Assembly (NCBI GenBank): GCA_003242675.1
Contig: QGVE01000076.1
Coordinates: forward strand, 1-12,662
Length of the DNA stretch: 12,662 nucleotides
Direction: 5' to 3'
Source of the DNA: Bacillota bacterium
GTDB taxonomy: Bacteria > Bacillota_E > Symbiobacteriia > Symbiobacteriales > Symbiobacteriaceae
In this document: positions 4,755 through 12,662 of the stretch, in pieces
Layout: each line of letters starts with the position of its first letter
Position numbering within the stretch: the stretch's first letter is position 1
Notes under the pieces: generated by a model
Told to the model about the DNA's origin: nothing
The model's input: only the letters and a program-made list of their open reading frames with translations
Databases searched by the model: none
Translations under genes and position numbers: made by a program

Positions 4755-5039
4755 TTGCCATCAAAGTGTGGACGGGTAGGCTTGGCGCACCCCCGCCCAG
4801 CGCCGTCGCCGGGCGGAAGGTTCAGCCCCCGATCCGGAACGGCATCCCGGAATGGCCGACCAGCGGCGGTCGGCGGTCTGTTTGCCTTTTTTCTTTTTCG
4901 TAGTCGAAGGGGATTTCTCCTGCCGCAAGACCGAAATCGGCGGGAGAGATGATCATACATCGAGCGCTTCCGCGGTGGGCACTTCCAGACGGGGAGCTTC
5001 TTGATGGCCACCAAACAGGAGCGAGGAGGCCTAGACCGC
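4755..5039 (+). promoter_or_regulatory. Long structured 5' leader of rpoB with a T-rich tract
   Basis: No gene is supported in this stretch. Visible structures are: CCGCCC (4793-4798) with GGGCGG (4811-4816), with three more inner pairs; TCCGG (4833-4837) with CCGGA (4847-4851); and GCCGACC (4855-4861) with GGTCGGC (4868-4874). Twelve bases after the last stem begins TTTTTTCTTTTT (4887-4898), with TTCTTT at 4891-4896. The tract is too far from the stem for an ordinary terminator but suits a pause site, perhaps NusG-dependent. A frame opening at ATG 4949 has no properly spaced ribosome site and runs into rpoB out of frame. No known protein- or ligand-binding leader class was recognised. Confidence 0.5.
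4834..4856 (+). repeat. Short direct repeat in the rpoB leader
   Basis: CCGGAACGGC (4834-4843) is repeated 13 bases later as CCGGAATGGC (4847-4856), 9 of 10 bases identical. It overlaps the leader stems and could be incidental in GC-rich DNA. Confidence 0.35.
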
Positions 5040-8801
<3,762 letters not shown>

Positions 8802-8817
8802 GGGAGGGTGCTGAGCG

Positions 8818-12357
<3,540 letters not shown>

Positions 12358-12361
12358 CGCG

Positions 12362-12400
12362 AAAGGGCCCGGCTGCCGTGAGGGGCAGCCGGGCCTTTTC
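12362..12400 (+). terminator. Intrinsic terminator of the rpoBC transcript
   Basis: GGCCCGGCTGCC (12366-12377) pairs perfectly with GGCAGCCGGGCC (12384-12395) around a 6-base loop and is followed by TTTTC. The preceding AAA extends the stem by A:T pairs and would supply a U-tract on the other strand, so it could act in both directions. It begins 5 bases after the rpoC stop. Confidence 0.92.
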
Positions 12401-12662
12401 ACGCGCCCGGGGCGCACGTGCAGCGGGGCTCGGGGGCTGGGATGTGCCTGGGCACCGGGGCTCGGCCCTCAGGCCGCCCCTGAAGAGGAATGCTCCTCGG
12501 CGGACGGGCGTGCTCGCTGCGCAGTTCGCTCCGCTGCGCCCGCGCCGCCTGCCTGCGGAGCTTGAACTTAGCGGCCTGAAATGGCCTTCGCCCTCGGTGC
12601 CCAGGCGCACCCGTGAGGTGCGCCGGCCTGCGCAGATATCCGCGCGGCCGCGTCGGACAGGG
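12401..12662. other. Gene-less region after rpoC, with hairpins
   Basis: I see no credible coding region, promoter or RNA gene here. Structures present are CCGCC (12474-12478) with GGCGG (12499-12503), enclosing GAGGA (12485-12489) with TCCTC (12494-12498); GGCGCACC (12604-12611) with GGTGCGCC (12617-12624) around CGTGA; and an imperfect direct repeat GCTCGCTGCGC / GCTCCGCTGCGC (12512-12522 and 12528-12539). It could be the leader of the next gene, which lies beyond the window. Confidence 0.4.

Overview
This window is a very GC-rich stretch carrying the conserved bacterial transcription/translation gene cluster, all on the + strand: tRNA-fMet, rpmG, tRNA-Trp, secE, nusG, rplK, rplA, a small unrecognised ORF, rplJ, rplL, rpoB, rpoC. 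NusG, RpoB and RpoC align from memory most closely with Bacillus/Clostridia homologues (for example the NusG start MAEKRWYVVHTYSGYENKV and a beta subunit without large lineage inserts). Strong Shine-Dalgarno sites and regular sigma-A type promoters also fit Firmicutes. With the high GC and extended acidic RpoB tail, the best guess is a high-GC, probably thermophilic Clostridia-type organism such as Symbiobacterium. That identification is inference and was not checked against a database.

Layout. Positions 1-177 hold no recognisable gene. A near-consensus promoter drives the initiator tRNA (236-312). A second promoter serves rpmG (455-619) and probably tRNA-Trp (661-736). A third, in front of secE, starts the secE-nusG-rplK-rplA run (917-3041). 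The nusG-rplK spacer contains a close copy of the L1-binding site of 23S rRNA. A hairpin follows rplA, then comes a 45-codon ORF of unknown function (3226-3363). A fourth promoter (3388-3416) leads into an L10-type leader with antiterminator and intrinsic terminator, then rplJ and rplL. A long, structured, gene-less region (4592-5039) contains a strong hairpin, a second hairpin, a fifth promoter and a T-rich tract ahead of rpoB. rpoC follows rpoB after 16 bases and ends at a canonical intrinsic terminator. The last 260 bases show hairpins but no gene.

How the parts work together. The genes encode RNA polymerase core (RpoB, RpoC), the elongation factor joining it to ribosomes (NusG), the GTPase-centre and stalk proteins of the 50S subunit (L11, L1, L10, L12), L33, a translocon subunit (SecE) and two tRNAs. 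Three units appear to have their own regulation: L11-L1 through an L1 site, L10-L12 through an attenuator, and RpoB-RpoC through a separate promoter behind a terminator-like hairpin.

The gene content is ordinary and I found no undescribed defence or mobile system. The points worth checking are regulatory or residue-level: the L1-site RNA switch, a hairpin placed between the nusG Shine-Dalgarno and its start codon, T-rich candidate NusG pause sites, an Asn at the rifampicin-determining position equivalent to E. coli RpoB His526, the long RpoB acidic tail, and the small ORF between rplA and rplJ.
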